Of a DNA stretch of 64,000 nucleotides, positions 25,716-37,415 are shown one piece after another; positions within the stretch are counted from its first letter, which is position 1, and each line of letters opens with the position of its first letter. The notes beneath the pieces were generated by a model. The model ran no database searches. It was not told the origin of the DNA and saw nothing but the letters and a program-made list of their open reading frames with translations. A program made the position numbers and the translations under genes. Where the stretch lies: assembly GCF_901000735.1 (NCBI RefSeq), contig NC_081550.1, forward strand, positions 2,624,669 to 2,688,668, given 5' to 3'. The DNA is from Corylus avellana (taxonomy: Eukaryota; Streptophyta; Magnoliopsida; Fagales; Betulaceae).

Positions 25716-25751
<36 letters not shown>

Positions 25752-26235
25752 TAAATTCTTGTTTATCTTTTATTTAACTCTTTTTTAAATTGACAATTAG
25801 ATTTATCGGACCGGGTGCTATATACTAAATAGAGTTGAACGCAAGATAGAAGAGAAGAAATCGATCTCCAAAGTATATCCAAAAAAAAAAAAAACAATCT
25901 TAAGTGATAAATATTTGAATCGAGTTAAATCACTTAGATTTTTGAAAAGAATTCTATTAAACAACACTATACAAATTAATTTTAAACATTCAAAATAGAA
26001 GTGTTACAATATTTGAGTGAGGATAGGACTCTTCAATCATATATATATTTGATATTTGAAAATTGAAAAGATTGTAATTAATTTAATGAAATTATCTCCT
26101 GAAGAAGAGATGAGTTACTAATCAAACTCATAACTCAATACTCTTTTTAAGGGAGATAGAAGTCTTAAGCACCCCTATATATATATATAGTTTCAAGCTT
26201 ACGTTTTCTTCTCCGAATCAGGGAGTCGTCCAACA
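24997..26235. other. NAC-type upstream DNA
   Basis: Contains an R1 copy (about 25045-25330), the second module (about 25430-25680), a TA/TG microsatellite at about 25719-25750, and the conserved NAC upstream stretch (ATATTTGAATCGAGTTAAATCACTTAGA at about 25911) running into the leader before 26236. R1 joins the 5' flank of DUF copy 2 directly, so this is a duplication junction. Confidence 0.6.
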
Positions 26236-26433
26236 ATGGAGGAGGTGAAACCGAATGTGATGGATTCAGATGTTTTCAATTATACCCAAGCAGATGAAGA
26301 TGATCACCCTGTGGATATGAAGCGGTACTATAGGCAGCAATACTATATGCAGCAGCAGTACTACTATATGCGGCAAATACACATTAGAAATAATCAATCC
26401 AAGTATATATATAGGTATTATGTTGGGCTGTCC
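26236..26433 (+). pseudogene. NAC-derived fragment 1
   Basis: Has the NAC leader and start (MEEVKP, cf. MEAVKP in the full gene). It then jumps to an acidic and Tyr/Gln-rich stretch (QADEDDHPVDMKRYYRQQYY) without any NAC subdomain. The frame runs into a poly-T tract from 26440. Nearly identical to the fragment at 32197. It is either a broken copy or a very short novel frame; no NAC activity is expected. Confidence 0.7.
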
Positions 26434-26970
26434 AGCCCCTTTTTTTTTTTTTTTTTAATTGTTCTTGTTTGTAGTTCTTCCTTATATATTAAAAAAATAA
26501 AAAATAAAAAGGCTGCTTTGAGACACCCCAAAGGTGGCTGTGGCTCGACCCCAACCTTCGGTGGCCACCCCCAGAAACCTCCAGTGGTGGCTCGGGAATT
26601 GGGTTCGAGATTACAACGCACTTTGGTAAACACTTGAATTGCCATCATGTGTCGATACAAGCAAGTCCTCGACTCTGCTGTCTCTCCTTTTCTTTCTCTT
26701 GGAACTCCAGTTCTCTCTTTGTTTTCACTTTTACTTTTCTCGCTTCATATTTTCCTGGAATGCTTCTTTGCATCTGGGGGTTTGTTTGGATGCTGAAGAA
26801 AATCGATCAAACTATAAGTAAGAGTGGTTTCTCTGTTTGGTTGATGAGAAAATTGAGAAGAGGGAAACAAATTGAGTTTATTTTTCTTTTGACACGAATG
26901 CCGATCTGGGTCTACATTATTTCTTTTTAATTCTTGCTTTCATCTGATACATTAAGGTCCCATGTTCTTT
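26434..26970. other. Captured gene piece, second copy
   Basis: Poly-T at 26440-26456, then a GC-richer stretch (about 26510-26610, GGTGGCCACCCCCAGAAACC). From about 26594 it repeats the 14989-15450 piece (GGGTTCGAGATT, AACGCACTTTGGTAAACA, ATTTTCCTGGAATGCTTC). Identity of the source gene unknown; the frames are interrupted. Confidence 0.5.
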
Positions 26971-27438
26971 ATATATATATTAGTTTTAAATTTTTATATA
27001 TTTAAATTTTTTAAATTATGAATTAATACGTATCATTATTTTATTGACTCTAACATAATACATACACTAACAGAATCAGTCAACTTTTTGATGAAATTTG
27101 ATAATAGAGAGTAACTTGTTATTTTTTGTTATTTTTTGAACTAGTGATCACTTCCACTTTATGAGACGTGATTCACAGCTAATTGAGTTACCCATTAGGT
27201 ATATATATATATTAATTTTAAATTTTTATATATTTATATTTTTTAAATTATGAATTAATACGTGTCATTATTTTATTGACTCTAACATAACACATACATT
27301 AACAGAATCTGTCAACTTTTTGATGAAATTTGATAATAGAGAGTAACTTGTTATTTTATTTTATTTTTTGAACTAATGATCACTTTCGCTCTATGAGGCG
27401 TGATTCACAGAATCACAGCTGATTGAGCTACTCATTAG
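26971..27438. repeat. Tandem duplication, period about 232 bp
   Basis: Two head-to-tail copies (about 26971-27198 and 27199-27438) share AATTTTTATATATTT, TCATTATTTTATTGACTCTAACATAA and GAGTAACTTGTTATTTT, with period 232. Weaker relatives occur near 14130-14220 and 15550-15720. Non-coding. Confidence 0.75.
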
Positions 27439-27804
27439 GGCCGGACAAGTAACTTATTATTTATGCATACCCAAGTGATCTCTCAAAACATTTTAATACT
27501 ACATTCTAGCTTATTGTAAATCACATAAACTAACTATATGGACTCAACTCTATTAAACTTTAGAGCTAGAAAAATTAACAAAGACAAAAAGGGAATAACT
27601 TCTATAGGGACTTGGCATTTTGTGCATTATATTGAGATGATGACACATCAGCATAGAATAACAAGTGTTTTAGAAACACCATATCTTTATCTTTATCTTT
27701 TCTTTTCTTTTTTTTTCTTTTTTTCTTTTTCTTTTTTTAATTTTGAATGTGTATAATGAATAGATTTTTAAGGGAGATAAAATTCTTAAGCACCCCTGTA
27801 CATA
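27439..27804. repeat. Dispersed repeat R1 and NAC leader up to the copia insertion
   Basis: An R1 copy (about 27500-27765) is followed by AAGGGAGATAAAATTCTTAAGCACCCCTG, the NAC promoter stretch. It is cut at 27809 by the copia element, and the leader continues on the other side at 32147 (GTTTTCAAGCTTACG). Confidence 0.7.
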
Positions 27805-27809
27805 GTTTT

Positions 27810-28083
27810 AGTTTGAATATTGATTTGAATACTGGTTTAAATGATACCAGTGTTGTTTCATTGAGATGAATATAAATAGACTTTACAGGAGATAAGCTAT
27901 ACATTTGAATGAAATTATATCCTAACAAACTATACATTTGAATGAGATAAGCTATATTTGAATTACAAAGAATAACTAATCTAAGAGATAATATTTACAA
28001 GATAATGTGATCAGACTTCTTTATCTTCAACAATTCTAACACTGCAAGGATTCTTATATAATGATTTGGCTATACTGTCAACA
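27810..28083 (-). repeat. 3' LTR of the copia element
   Basis: Left copy on the + strand, which is the 3' LTR because coding is on the minus strand. A purine-rich GATGGGGCA precedes it on the minus strand and can serve as polypurine tract. Confidence 0.85.
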
Positions 28084-31000
28084 TGCCCCATCAAGTTGAT
28101 GTGGAGAGAGAAAACCATTAACTTGTCACGAAGTAAAAGAAACCTGGTCAAGCTTTTTGTGAAGATGTTTGAAGGCTGTTGATGTGTGGAAATGTAGAAT
28201 GCCAAGATATCTTTGTTAAAAACCTTTTCTTGAATAAAATGGTAGTCCACCTCTATGTGTTTCGTACGTGCATGATATATGGGGTTAGAGGATAAAGAAA
28301 GAGCTCCCAGATTATCAATCCACAAACATGGTGAAAGTGGAAGTGGAATTTGTAATTCCTTGAATAACATACGAAGCCAATGCATTTCTGAAACAGTGAG
28401 AGCCATTGACCTGTATTTAGCCTTGGTGCTAGATTTGGCCACTACAGGCTGTTTCTTAGCTACCCAAGAGATGAGACATGGTCCAAGATAAATTCCATAG
28501 CCAGTGGTAGATCGTCTATCATCAGGACTACCAGCTCAATCTGAATCACAATAACCATTTATTTGCAAGAAACCTTGAGTATAGTGTAATCCAAAATCAA
28601 GAGTACCTTTAAGGTAACGTAGAACACGCTTGACTGCTATAAGGTGAACACTTGTTGGAGAATGGAGGAATTGGCATAATTGGTTGACACTATAAGAGAT
28701 ATCAGGCCGTGTGAGTGTACAATACTGCAAGGCACTCACTATATGATGAAATTCAGTTGGATCAAACAGAGGATCCCCAGTGAACTGTGAGAGTTTTCCA
28801 CTTGAGGCACACGGTGTTGAAGCTGGTTTTGCCCCATGCATCTTGGTCCTTTGAAGTAAATCAGCCATGTATTTAGTTTGCGTTAAGAACAACTCATGAC
28901 TGGTCCATGTAGCTTGAATCCTTAGAAAGTAAGATAAGGCTCCGAAATCTTTGACTGCAAATTCACCCTTAAGTTTGGAGATTAAATGTGTAATTGTAGA
29001 AGAGGAATTACTGGTTACAAGAATATCATCTACATACACAAGAACAAATACATGAACTGAATTATGACGTAAAGTAAAGAGAGATGTGTCAACAGCTGAT
29101 CCTACAAACCCAAAATCCACTAACGCTTGAGAAAGTCGCATAAACCAAGCCCTTGGAGCTTGTTTCAAGCCGTAAAGAGACTTGTGAAGCTTGCAAACGT
29201 GATTAGGAAAAGTAGAGTTTTCAAAACCCTGAGGTTGTTCCATAAATACCTCATCCTCAAGAAAACCATGTAAAAAGGCATTAGATATGTCCAACTGATA
29301 AATAAACCAATTGAAATGTACAGCCAATGCTAAAACCAAGCGTATGGTGGCTGGTTTAATAACAAGGCTAAAAGTTTCATTAAAATCAATCCCTTCTACT
29401 TGATCAAATCTCTTGGCAACTAACCTAGCCTTATACCGATCAATGGTACTATCTGATTTTTGTTTGACTTTGAACACCCATTTGTTGTGAACCACCTTTT
29501 TATGAAGGTCTAGGACACAACGGCCACACTTTATTCTTCAATAAGGCATTGAATTAGGCTTGCATAGCATCCAACCAGCAAGGGTGTATCACGGCCTACT
29601 TATAAGTTGTGGGTTCAATGGCTGGAACAATTGATGATAGGGCTTGTAGAGGATATTTTGTTGAGGAGTAGAGGTGGTAGTTGGAAAAAACCTTAGGAGT
29701 TAGGGAGTTGGTTTGAGAACGAGTGACCATTCGTGGTTGAGGATGTGGTAGTGTTTCAGTTATGGCATGAGAGTCATTGCAAACATTAGGATGAAAATCT
29801 TGAGAGTTGGAGGCCGAAACACGTGGGACGTTTGCTAGAGGGTGGGTGACCAAAGCAAGTGATGAGCAAGGGGCCGTAACATTTGGGAGTTGGGACGTTG
29901 GCTGAAGGGTTGGAGGCCGAAACATGTGGGACGTTTGCCGGAGAGTTGGAGGCCGAAACATGTGGGACGTTTGCTAGAGGGTGGGTGACCGAAGCAGGTG
30001 ATGAACAAGGGGTCGTACCATTTGGGAAGTTGGCTGAAGGGTGGGTGACCAAATCAGGTGATGAGCAAGGGGCCAGAACATTTGGGATGTTGGCTGGAGG
30101 GAGGGTGACCAAAGAAGGTGATGAGTCATGATTGGTGGCCAAAATAGGAGATAAGGATGAATCTGTTGAGGTGTCATTAGAGATGGATTCAGTTGGAACA
30201 ATATCTGATAAAGGTAAAGAGTTATTAAAATTTAAAAGAGAAAGAGATGTACCTGAGGAATTTGCAATGCCCAGAGAAGTGTCCGCTGCAGGTTGAGTGG
30301 AAACAGGTCTCTTGCTATCTAGAAATTGGCCTTCATCAAATACCACGTGTTTGGAGATATAGACACGATTTTCTTCGGGATCTAAACATCGGTACCCTTT
30401 TTGACCACTACCATAGCCAATAAAAATACATCTTTTACTCCTATAGTCCATTTATGAGAAAAATATGGCCGAAGTAAGGGGTAGCAGTAACAACCAAAAA
30501 TTTTAAAAAGAGAATAATCAAGATGTTTCTTGAAAAGCTTGAAGTAAGGCGAGAAGTGATCTAAAACAAGGGTAGGCATTCAATTGATCAAATATACCGC
30601 AATTAAGAAAGCATCAACCCAATATGATTTAGGGAGATTAGATTGTGCTAGAAGAGATAAATCTGTTTCAATAATATGTCTATGTTTTCGTTCAGAGATG
30701 CCATTTTGTTCAAAGGTATATGGACACGTCAATTGATGTAAGATTTCATGCGTGTTGGTAAAAGATTTAAAAGCAGTTGAAACATATTCTCCATCATTAT
30801 CAGTTTGGATTTGCTTTATTTTGCAGGAAAATAGATTCTCAACTAAGCTTTTAAATTTAACAAACAAAGCATGAAAGAACTTCAGATTTTTGATGTAAAG
30901 GAAACATCCAAGAGAAACGAGAATGATCATCGATAAAAATAACATAGAATTTACAGCCACCAAGTAATAGAATGGGGGAAGTCCATACATCCGAGTGAAT

Positions 31001-31819
31001 TAATTCAAGAGGATGTGTACATGGAGATCCTCTATGAATCAAAGAAATGTAATTTTTTGCTCTTGGCAACATGACAAGGATGCCACAATTGCTTGGATTT
31101 AATTGAGCCCGAAATAGGCAACAAAGATTGTTGAAGAAGTTTGTTGACAATTAAATCTGCTAGGTGTCCAAGATGAGAGTGCCAAACATTAAAAGGTGCT
31201 GTGACTCCTAGGAAAGCAAAAAAACGAGACAAAAATGCTGCTGAGGAGAGGAATGCAGCTTTGGACGTGACTTTATTGGAACATAATTGCTTGAGATAGA
31301 TAGGGTAAAGACCTGCTTCACTTGGCCCCTGCAGGAGAATTTCCTTGGTCTGCATATCCTTGATGAGAAAATTGAATGCGGTTAGGATAAAATAGCAATT
31401 ATTATCTCTACAAAATTTTTGTATGGACAATAAATTAGAAGAGGCATTTGGGCAGTGAAGCATATTGTTTAGTTGAAAGTTATTGTAGGAAGTAGAGAAG
31501 AGGGAAAAACCAGTGTTTGCTATCTGCAGACCTCCTCCATTGCCTACCATTACTTTATCAATTCCATGGTACGGTTGCTGGCCTGACAGATTTTCAAGAT
31601 CTAAAGTCACATGATGAGTATGCCCTCTGCATCAACAGCAAAAGCTGAGGGACAAATCTCTGTGCCGTCAACAATACCTAGGAAGTCATTGTGGCCTAAG
31701 ATAGGAAGAAATTGAGTGGTCCAACCCAAGTAGTTCGTAGGACCCTCAAGTTTTATAGGCACAAATTGTGTGATATTAGGGAAAACATATGAAGCGGAAG
31801 CAGGGCTAGTAAGCGCCAT
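28011..31819 (-). pseudogene. Copia gag-pol, broken
   Basis: Gag starts at 31819 (MALTSPASAS) and keeps only the first part (KLEGPTNYLGWTTQFLPILG). At about 31610 it is fused out of frame to protease downstream of its catalytic Asp-Ser-Gly, with HHVTLDLENLSGQQ following. Then come the pre-integrase HLGH motif, integrase core (HSDVW, TDNDGEY, ISERKHRH), reverse transcriptase 28536-29495 (LDISNAFLHG, LYGLKQAPRAW, YVDD intact) and RNase H (STKAKYRSMA at 28011-28442). Between RT and RNase H the usual Asp-Trp-Ala has TGA in place of TGG. There are further frame breaks near 30580-31030 and 29500-29960. It cannot encode its own mobility, but RT motifs are well kept. Confidence 0.88.
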
Positions 31820-31870
31820 TGATGATGGATCGAAGAAGTGGGGTTAGCCAAAAAAATGGCTCTGATACCA

Positions 31871-32146
31871 AGTTTGAATATTGATTTGAATACTAGTTTA
31901 AATGATACCAGTGTTGTTTCATTGAGATGAATATAAATAGACTTTACAGGAGATAAACTATACATTTGAATGAGATTATATCCTCACAAACTATACATTT
32001 GAATGAGATAAGCTATATTTGAATTACAAAGATCATAACTAATCTAAGAGATAATATTTACAAGATAATGCGATCAGACTTCTTTATCTTCAACAATTCT
32101 AACACTGCAAGGATTCTTATCTGATGATGTGGCTATACTGTTAACA
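31871..32146 (-). repeat. 5' LTR of the copia element
   Basis: Right copy, ending directly at the primer-binding site. Differs from the other LTR by substitutions and one 2-bp indel (AAAGATCATAAC against AAAGAATAAC). Confidence 0.85.
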
Positions 32147-32196
32147 GTTTTCAAGCTTACGTTTTCTTCTCCGTATCAGGGAGTCGTCCAACATTA

Positions 32197-32361
32197 ATGG
32201 AGGAGGTGAAGCCGAATGTGATGGATTCAGATGTTTTCAATTATACCCAAGCAGATGAAGATGATCACCCTGTGGATATGAAGCGGTACTATAGGCAGCA
32301 GTACTATATGCAGCAGCAGTACTACTATATGAAGCAAATATATAATACTCCGGAGAAATAA
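32197..32361 (+). pseudogene. NAC-derived fragment 2, 3' of the copia insertion
   Basis: Open frame of 54 codons from the NAC start, almost the same as the fragment at 26236 (MEEVKPNVMDSDVFNYTQ), ending at TAA after NTPEK. Downstream to about 32510 there are remnants of the NAC tail (GGAGTGGATAGCAAC) and of the 3' UTR (GATTTGGGCGGA). NAC subdomains are absent. The copia element separates this frame from its promoter. Confidence 0.7.
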
Positions 32362-32833
32362 TCAATCCAAGTATATGGCTCCAGATTGACCTGATCATAA
32401 TCATCAGTTTATAGGAGGAGGAGTGGATAGCAACAGTATTTACGGAAATCATCATGATGGTGACGGTGAGTTGATTTCCGTATATGATTTGGGCGGATGT
32501 ACGGACTTAAGGATGTAATTTTTATGATTTTTCTTAGCCTTAGGCATTAATTAATTTAATGCCTCTATGTTCTAGCTTTATTTCATTTATGGATTTTCAG
32601 TTTTTCTTAAGGGTTGATATATGTAGTATTGTTATATTAATTATAGTCCCGTTATTTCTCCACAATTGTATATATATATATTTGGTTTTTGGTTTTTTCT
32701 TCTCATCTGGAGTATCTACTTTTGATATTGATTTAAATTGCTCTCAAGGTTTTGCTTCAGCAGAAACTCATATGGGATATTCATTTTGTTCCAACAATTT
32801 AAGATTGTACAGTTTCCGGCCACCAAGTGTCAT

Positions 32834-32870
<37 letters not shown>

Positions 32871-33369
32871 CAGTCGAGTTCGACACTGTCTTGCACCCAT
32901 GTTTTTTTGGGAGTGAACCGGTTCTATTAGAAAGTGCCTAAAATTGTGACATGTGGCGTTTTAAAGAGTGAACAAGTTTTGGGCATTTAAAATGTAGATG
33001 TTTTATTTGTAATGCATTTAATTGTTTTAAAGAAGAAAGCAAAATGTTCCCAAATAATTCTCTATCTCTATATACAAAATTAAAAATTAATTTTTTTTAA
33101 TTAAAAACATTAAAAAAATAACTAACTGAATATTCTCAAGTTCAAATAAACTGGAAAGGATTCTAAGAGGTTGAGAGTAGTTAATTAAGAATATTAAATT
33201 GAACTATTTAATTTGCTTTATGACATTGAATTAATGTTCCGAATAGGTGTTATTTTCGAATTGTTTGACTAATATATCTCAATTGGTTCAGTTAATAAAA
33301 GTATCATAATGTCACATGCATATAACACATATATTTGGAATTATATCATCGAATACTTGAACTGAGCTG
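32362..33369. other. NAC 3' flank remnant and next NAC upstream DNA
   Basis: 3'-UTR-like DNA (CTTAGCCTTAGGCATTAATT), a stretch at about 32690-32830 related to 21950-22090 and 58060-58200 (GGAGTATCTACTTTTGA, TTCAGCAGAAA), a TA microsatellite at about 32836-32864, then the NAC upstream module at 33120-33330. Confidence 0.6.
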
Positions 33370-33778
33370 GGAAAGACCTCCATTTGGATGCTACAAAATA
33401 AATTGGGACGTGGCCATTGATGTACAATCGCACTGCATGGGCTTCGGTGTTATCATCAGAGATCATAATGGTCTCGTGTGTGCTGCCCAGAGCGTGAGGG
33501 TTAATAGAGGTTTTGAGCCGGTGATAGTGGAGGCCATGGCGGCTATGGTAGCAGTGGAGTTCAGCAAAGAAAGAGAGCTACAAGATGTCATGTTAGTAGG
33601 AGACTCATTGCAGATGGTCCAAGCTTTGAAGGAGAGGAGTCCTAGCTGGAGAACGTATGGACATATTATTGACGATACAAGGGCACTTCTTGGTTCATAC
33701 AGGAGTTGGATGGTCCAACACGTGAGGCGGGATGCAAATCGGGCAGCTCATGGCCTTGCTAAAGAAGGTCTGCGGTAA
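33335..33778 (+). pseudogene. RNase H domain of a 5'-truncated LINE-type element, copy 1
   Basis: Open frame with the plant LINE/RVT_3 type RNase H: INWDVAIDVQ, FGVIIRDHNG, VEAMAAMVAVEF, VMLVGDSLQMVQAL and VRRDANRAAHGLAK. It carries the D-E-D-type acidic residues, though the first is Asp in NWDVA as in related elements. No reverse transcriptase precedes it; upstream is NAC-type DNA. The 3' tail to about 33913 (ATGAATGAAAGCAATGAAAG) looks like the end of the inserted piece. Known context: plant L1-like LINEs carry this domain last, so 5' truncation at insertion explains the structure. A domesticated RNase H-like gene is less likely because there is no start region. Confidence 0.75.
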
Positions 33779-34365
33779 GCTACTGAACGAACTTGGATTA
33801 ATGAGTCACCTGAATGTATTAGTGCCATAGTATCCTCAGAGCTTCATGCTCTTTTGTTTAGATCCTGATGGGTCTGGATTTTTCTTAATGAATGAAAGCA
33901 ATGAAAGTTTCTTTGGATAACATATATGTTAAATTTCAAAAATTACTTGGACTCTTGTTTATCTCTTATCTACTCTTTTTTTAAGATCTACAATTACATC
34001 TATAAGAGCATTCACATCAATATTTGGTTGCTATATTTTAGCCAAAAGACCACTTTTATTTATTTTAACTACCTACTTTTTTTAAAAACACACATCTCAC
34101 TTAGTATTTTAACTTATTACTTTTACTATTTTATTTAAATATGATTTCTTTATTCTTTTTTTATTCTTTATTTCCTTAAATACCCCTTTTTAACTCTAAA
34201 CTTCAAGAAAAATGCTATGCTACATAAACCAATAGTGGACTTCACAAATTTAATGATGGATTGTAAAAGAATAGGAACAGGATCCCCTCCAGTCAATTTT
34301 GGACTGGAGAATAGAGACCTTGAGGCCATAAATGAGACATATGTCCCATTAATAATAATAATAAA

Positions 34366-34401
<36 letters not shown>

Positions 34402-35023
34402 AAATAATAAAAAATTAAAACAAATTTTTTTTAAAAAAAAAAATTAAGGGGTGGCTGGGAAAGTTTTCAATTTTAGAAACTTTTGAAGCCTTCCAAACTT
34501 GAAGTTTATGATACTCACCCTAATCGTCACTGTGTACTGCTTTGAGAGAAGATAGAATAATATTTTTATTATATATTATATCCCAGAAAAAAATAATAAA
34601 ATAAAATAAAATAAATCTTAACTGATAAAAATTTAAATCGAGTTAAATCACTTAGATTATGAAAAGATTTCATCAGTTAATGAGTTTGATTTTTGAAAGA
34701 TAATGTAGATTTTATTAAACAATATACAATTTTTTTTTTTTTTTTAAATGTTTATCTCTTTATATAACTAATAATTAAAGTACATGTTACATTCCGAGCG
34801 AAGATAGAAGTCTTTATCATACATGATACTTCAAAATTGAAAAGATAGTAATTAATGAAATTATCTCCTGAAGAAGAGATGAGCTACGTACGTACTAATC
34901 AAACACTTCTCTTTACTTAACTCATACTTCTAAAGGAGATATATAGAATTCTTGAGCACCCCTAGAGTTTTCAAGCTTACGTTTTCTTCTCCGAATGTCT
35001 TTTCCTTCATGGAGTAGTCCAAC
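33779..35023. other. AT-rich NAC upstream DNA
   Basis: No gene. Contains AT and A/T homopolymer tracts at about 34372-34445 and 34732-34746, then the conserved NAC promoter block (about 34610-35000: ATCGAGTTAAATCACTTAGA, GAAGAAGAGATGAGCTACGTACG, GGAGATATATAGAATTC, leader). An open frame at 33926-34138 is low complexity. Confidence 0.6.
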
Positions 35024-35128
35024 AATGGAGGATATGTTGAGTTTTGAAGCAGATATTCTTGATTTCATTACAGGTTCTTGCTCAAAAATCCCTCTTCTTT
35101 CTTTGATCATCACCTTGCAGGTACGCAT
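35024..35128 (+). pseudogene. NAC-derived fragment 3, exon 2 deleted
   Basis: Short exon 1 (MEDMLSFEADILDFI then splice donor ACAG/GTTCTTGC). Instead of exon 2, intron 1 is joined near 35115 to the end of the truncated exon 2. The sequence TTGCAGGTACGCATTT shows a further 21-bp loss relative to the copy at 40931. The following 35130-35630 is the flank that normally lies 3' of a zinc-finger gene (GGCAAACTCATAGGCATAGC, GCCCATTTAGCTAAATTA); the zinc-finger coding part is gone. Confidence 0.75.
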
Positions 35129-35906
35129 TTAATTTATGTCTAAAGCATTTTATTAGTGGCTAAAGGTTTAAATTTAAAATCTTTCGAAATTCTGATATTA
35201 AATCCTAAAATTCGAAAAAGTATAGTTGGTCAATTCTCAAGAATTTCCTCTTCATCTCCATACTCATAGTTGTCAAGAAAAACCTTTATAGATCGCAATC
35301 ATAAAGGCAAAAAGGGCAAACTCATAGGCATAGCAATTAAACAGCTTTTCTTTTTATTTATTTATTTTGGGACAATACAAAACAAAAGATGGACAAAAAA
35401 AAGGAACACAAAAGGGAACAAGATTAGGGGGATTAAGATCGCTTAAAAGCAACTACAACTATCCGGGAATGGGCAAAAGGGAATGCAACCAGTAATGTTA
35501 GTGGCAGCGGCCCATTTAGCTAAATTATTAGTACGATGACCGATTAGTAGTTTGACAAGAATAGGCTTCATTGATGAAAGGTTTTAATTGCCAATCTGGA
35601 GGACAATCTTGGCTGCGAAGGTCACAGTGTACTTCTCTTGAGAGAAGATAAAAGAAATTTTTATTATATATTATATCTCAGGAAAAAAAAAACAATCTTA
35701 ACTGATAAATATTTGAATCGAGTTAAATCACATAGATTATAAAAAGATTTCATCAGTTAATCAGTTTGATTTTTGAAAGATAATGTAGATTTTATTAAAC
35801 AATATACAATTTTTTTTTTTAAAAAAATGTTTATCTTCATATATAACTAATAATTAAATGTTACAATCTGAGGGAGGATAGAAGTCTTCATCATATATGA
35901 TACTTC

Positions 35907-36006
35907 NNNNNNNNNNNNNNNNNNNNNNNNNNNNNNNNNNNNNNNNNNNNNNNNNNNNNNNNNNNNNNNNNNNNNNNNNNNNNNNNNNNNNNNNNNNNNN
36001 NNNNNN
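35907..36006. other. Assembly gap 1 (100 N)
   Basis: Run of exactly 100 N, the usual placeholder for a gap of unknown length. Left edge is NAC promoter DNA; right edge is in copia coding sequence of opposite orientation. Confidence 1.
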
Positions 36007-37344
36007 CCTTTGGTGCCACAGATCTGCTTCAGCACTTGCATTCGCAACAGCAATAGTATCCCTCATATCTGTGGTCATATAGAGGGTACCAGTCTTTTCA
36101 CCTTGAGCTATCATCATAGCCCCAAATGTGACCTTCCATTTACCTCCGTGGAAGTGAATGCCATGCCCTTCATCATCAAGCTGTCCCACAGAGATCAGAT
36201 TCTTCTTCAGCTCTGGAACATGCTTGACTTTCTCCAACTTCCATACTGAATCTGCATGTATTCTAATCCGAACATTTCCCATGCCCACAACATCCAGCGC
36301 CGTACCATCAGCTAGATACACTTTCCCGAAATCTCCACTAACATAGTTTCCCAAGATTTCGCGTATCGCTGTTGTATGAAAGGAAGCCCCTGAGTCCAAC
36401 ACCCAAGAATCAAAGGGACTGTCAACCGAGAGGATCAGGGCCTCTTGCGCTTCATCTGCCACCACGTTTGCAGAGTCGCTTGTTGCCTCCTTTTTCGGAG
36501 CTTTACATTGATTTTTGTAGTGACCCGTCTTGCCACAATTCCAACACTCAATAGTTTTTGAGTTGCTCTGGCTGTTGGAATTTCTTGGATACCTTGATTT
36601 TGACCTGCCGGCCCTTGATCTCGACCTTCCATGCCCGTTGCCTCTGTTTGATCTTCTGCCTCTACTTTCCACATTCAAAGCAGATCCGGAAGTGGACTTA
36701 TCATCTGCCTTCTTCATGGTCGCATGAGAGATGATGTCTTGCACAATCTCATTGAACTTGAGAGTTGTCTTTCCAAACATGAGCGTGGTGACAAAATGCT
36801 CATAAGAATCTGGAAATGATGCAAGCAATAACAAGGCTCGATCTTCTTCACTGAATTGAACATCTATCCGATTCAAGTCGTTGATCAAAGCGTTGAAGAT
36901 GTTGATATGCTTCATCACGTCCTCGCCTTCCTTCATCTCCAGTTTGAAGAGTTTCTTCTTGAGGAAAAGCTTATTTGACAAGGATTTCCCCAGATATATG
37001 GCTTCTAGCTTGTCCCACATATCTTTGGCAGAGATTGCTGATATCACATGATTTAACACATCATCTGTGATATACATCTCAATGGTAGAGATTGCCCGTT
37101 GATCGATATCTGACCACTCGGGGTCAGTCATGCCCTCCGGTCTTTCTTCTAAGGCAACTAACAGCCTTTGTTGAATAAGAACGCCACGCATCCGCCTTTG
37201 CCATAAGCCAAAACTGATCTTCTCATCAAATGGCTTTATTTCAACTTTCATAGATCCACCGGATCCATAATTTGGACTCCACTTCTTTGAACTGTCACTT
37301 GAAGAAGTAACTTCAGGAGTGGTTTCGGGGGTTTCGCGAGACAT
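36007..37344 (-). pseudogene. Copia (Tnt1-type) gag and protease, truncated by the gap
   Basis: Open from ATG at 37344 to the gap, about 445 residues. Gag with IKPFDEKISFGLWQRRMRGV and YLGKSLSNKLFLKKKLF, a zinc knuckle CWNCGKTGHYKNQC, then protease with intact DSG (WVLDSGASFHTT) and the start of the pre-integrase part (DLWHQR). The rest of pol is hidden by or missing at the gap. No stop or frameshift is seen in the visible part, so this element is younger than the one at 27810. Its 5' LTR follows at 37416. Confidence 0.9.
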
Positions 37345-37415
37345 ACTTCTTGTTGTATAAACTTGACGCTATTGCTCCCACTCGAACGGAACACGAACCG
37401 AGCTCTGATACCAAT

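Larger units (their letters stand above)
27810..32146 (-). mobile_element. Copia LTR retrotransposon, complete ends, internally deleted
   Basis: LTRs 27810-28083 (274 bp) and 31871-32146 (276 bp), on the minus strand beginning TGTTAACAG or TGTTGACAG and ending TTCAAACT. They differ at roughly ten positions by eye, so the insertion is not very young. A 5-bp target duplication GTTTT flanks it (27805-27809 and 32147-32151). The primer-binding site TGGTATCAGAGCC (minus, 31858-31870) abuts the 5' LTR and fits initiator methionine tRNA. Order gag-protease-integrase-RT-RNase H defines copia. At 4.3 kb it lacks most of gag and the start of protease. It sits in the leader of a NAC fragment. Confidence 0.92.
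33370..35906 (+). repeat. Large direct repeat, copy 1 (ends at the assembly gap)
   Basis: Matches 39279-41845 almost base for base, including the RNase H remnant, the AT microsatellite and the NAC fragment. The main differences are a 21-bp segment missing near 35121 and homopolymer lengths. Copy 1 stops exactly at the gap starting 35907; copy 2 starts exactly at the end of the gap at 39278. Confidence 0.95.

Noticed and set aside
31858..31870. tRNA-Met gene fragment
   Set aside because: The 13-bp match abuts an LTR, and similar matches lie next to two other LTRs; these are primer-binding sites.
36435..36674. Alternative minus-strand frame inside the copia gag
   Set aside because: Shadow of the gag frame with the zinc knuckle; no independent support.
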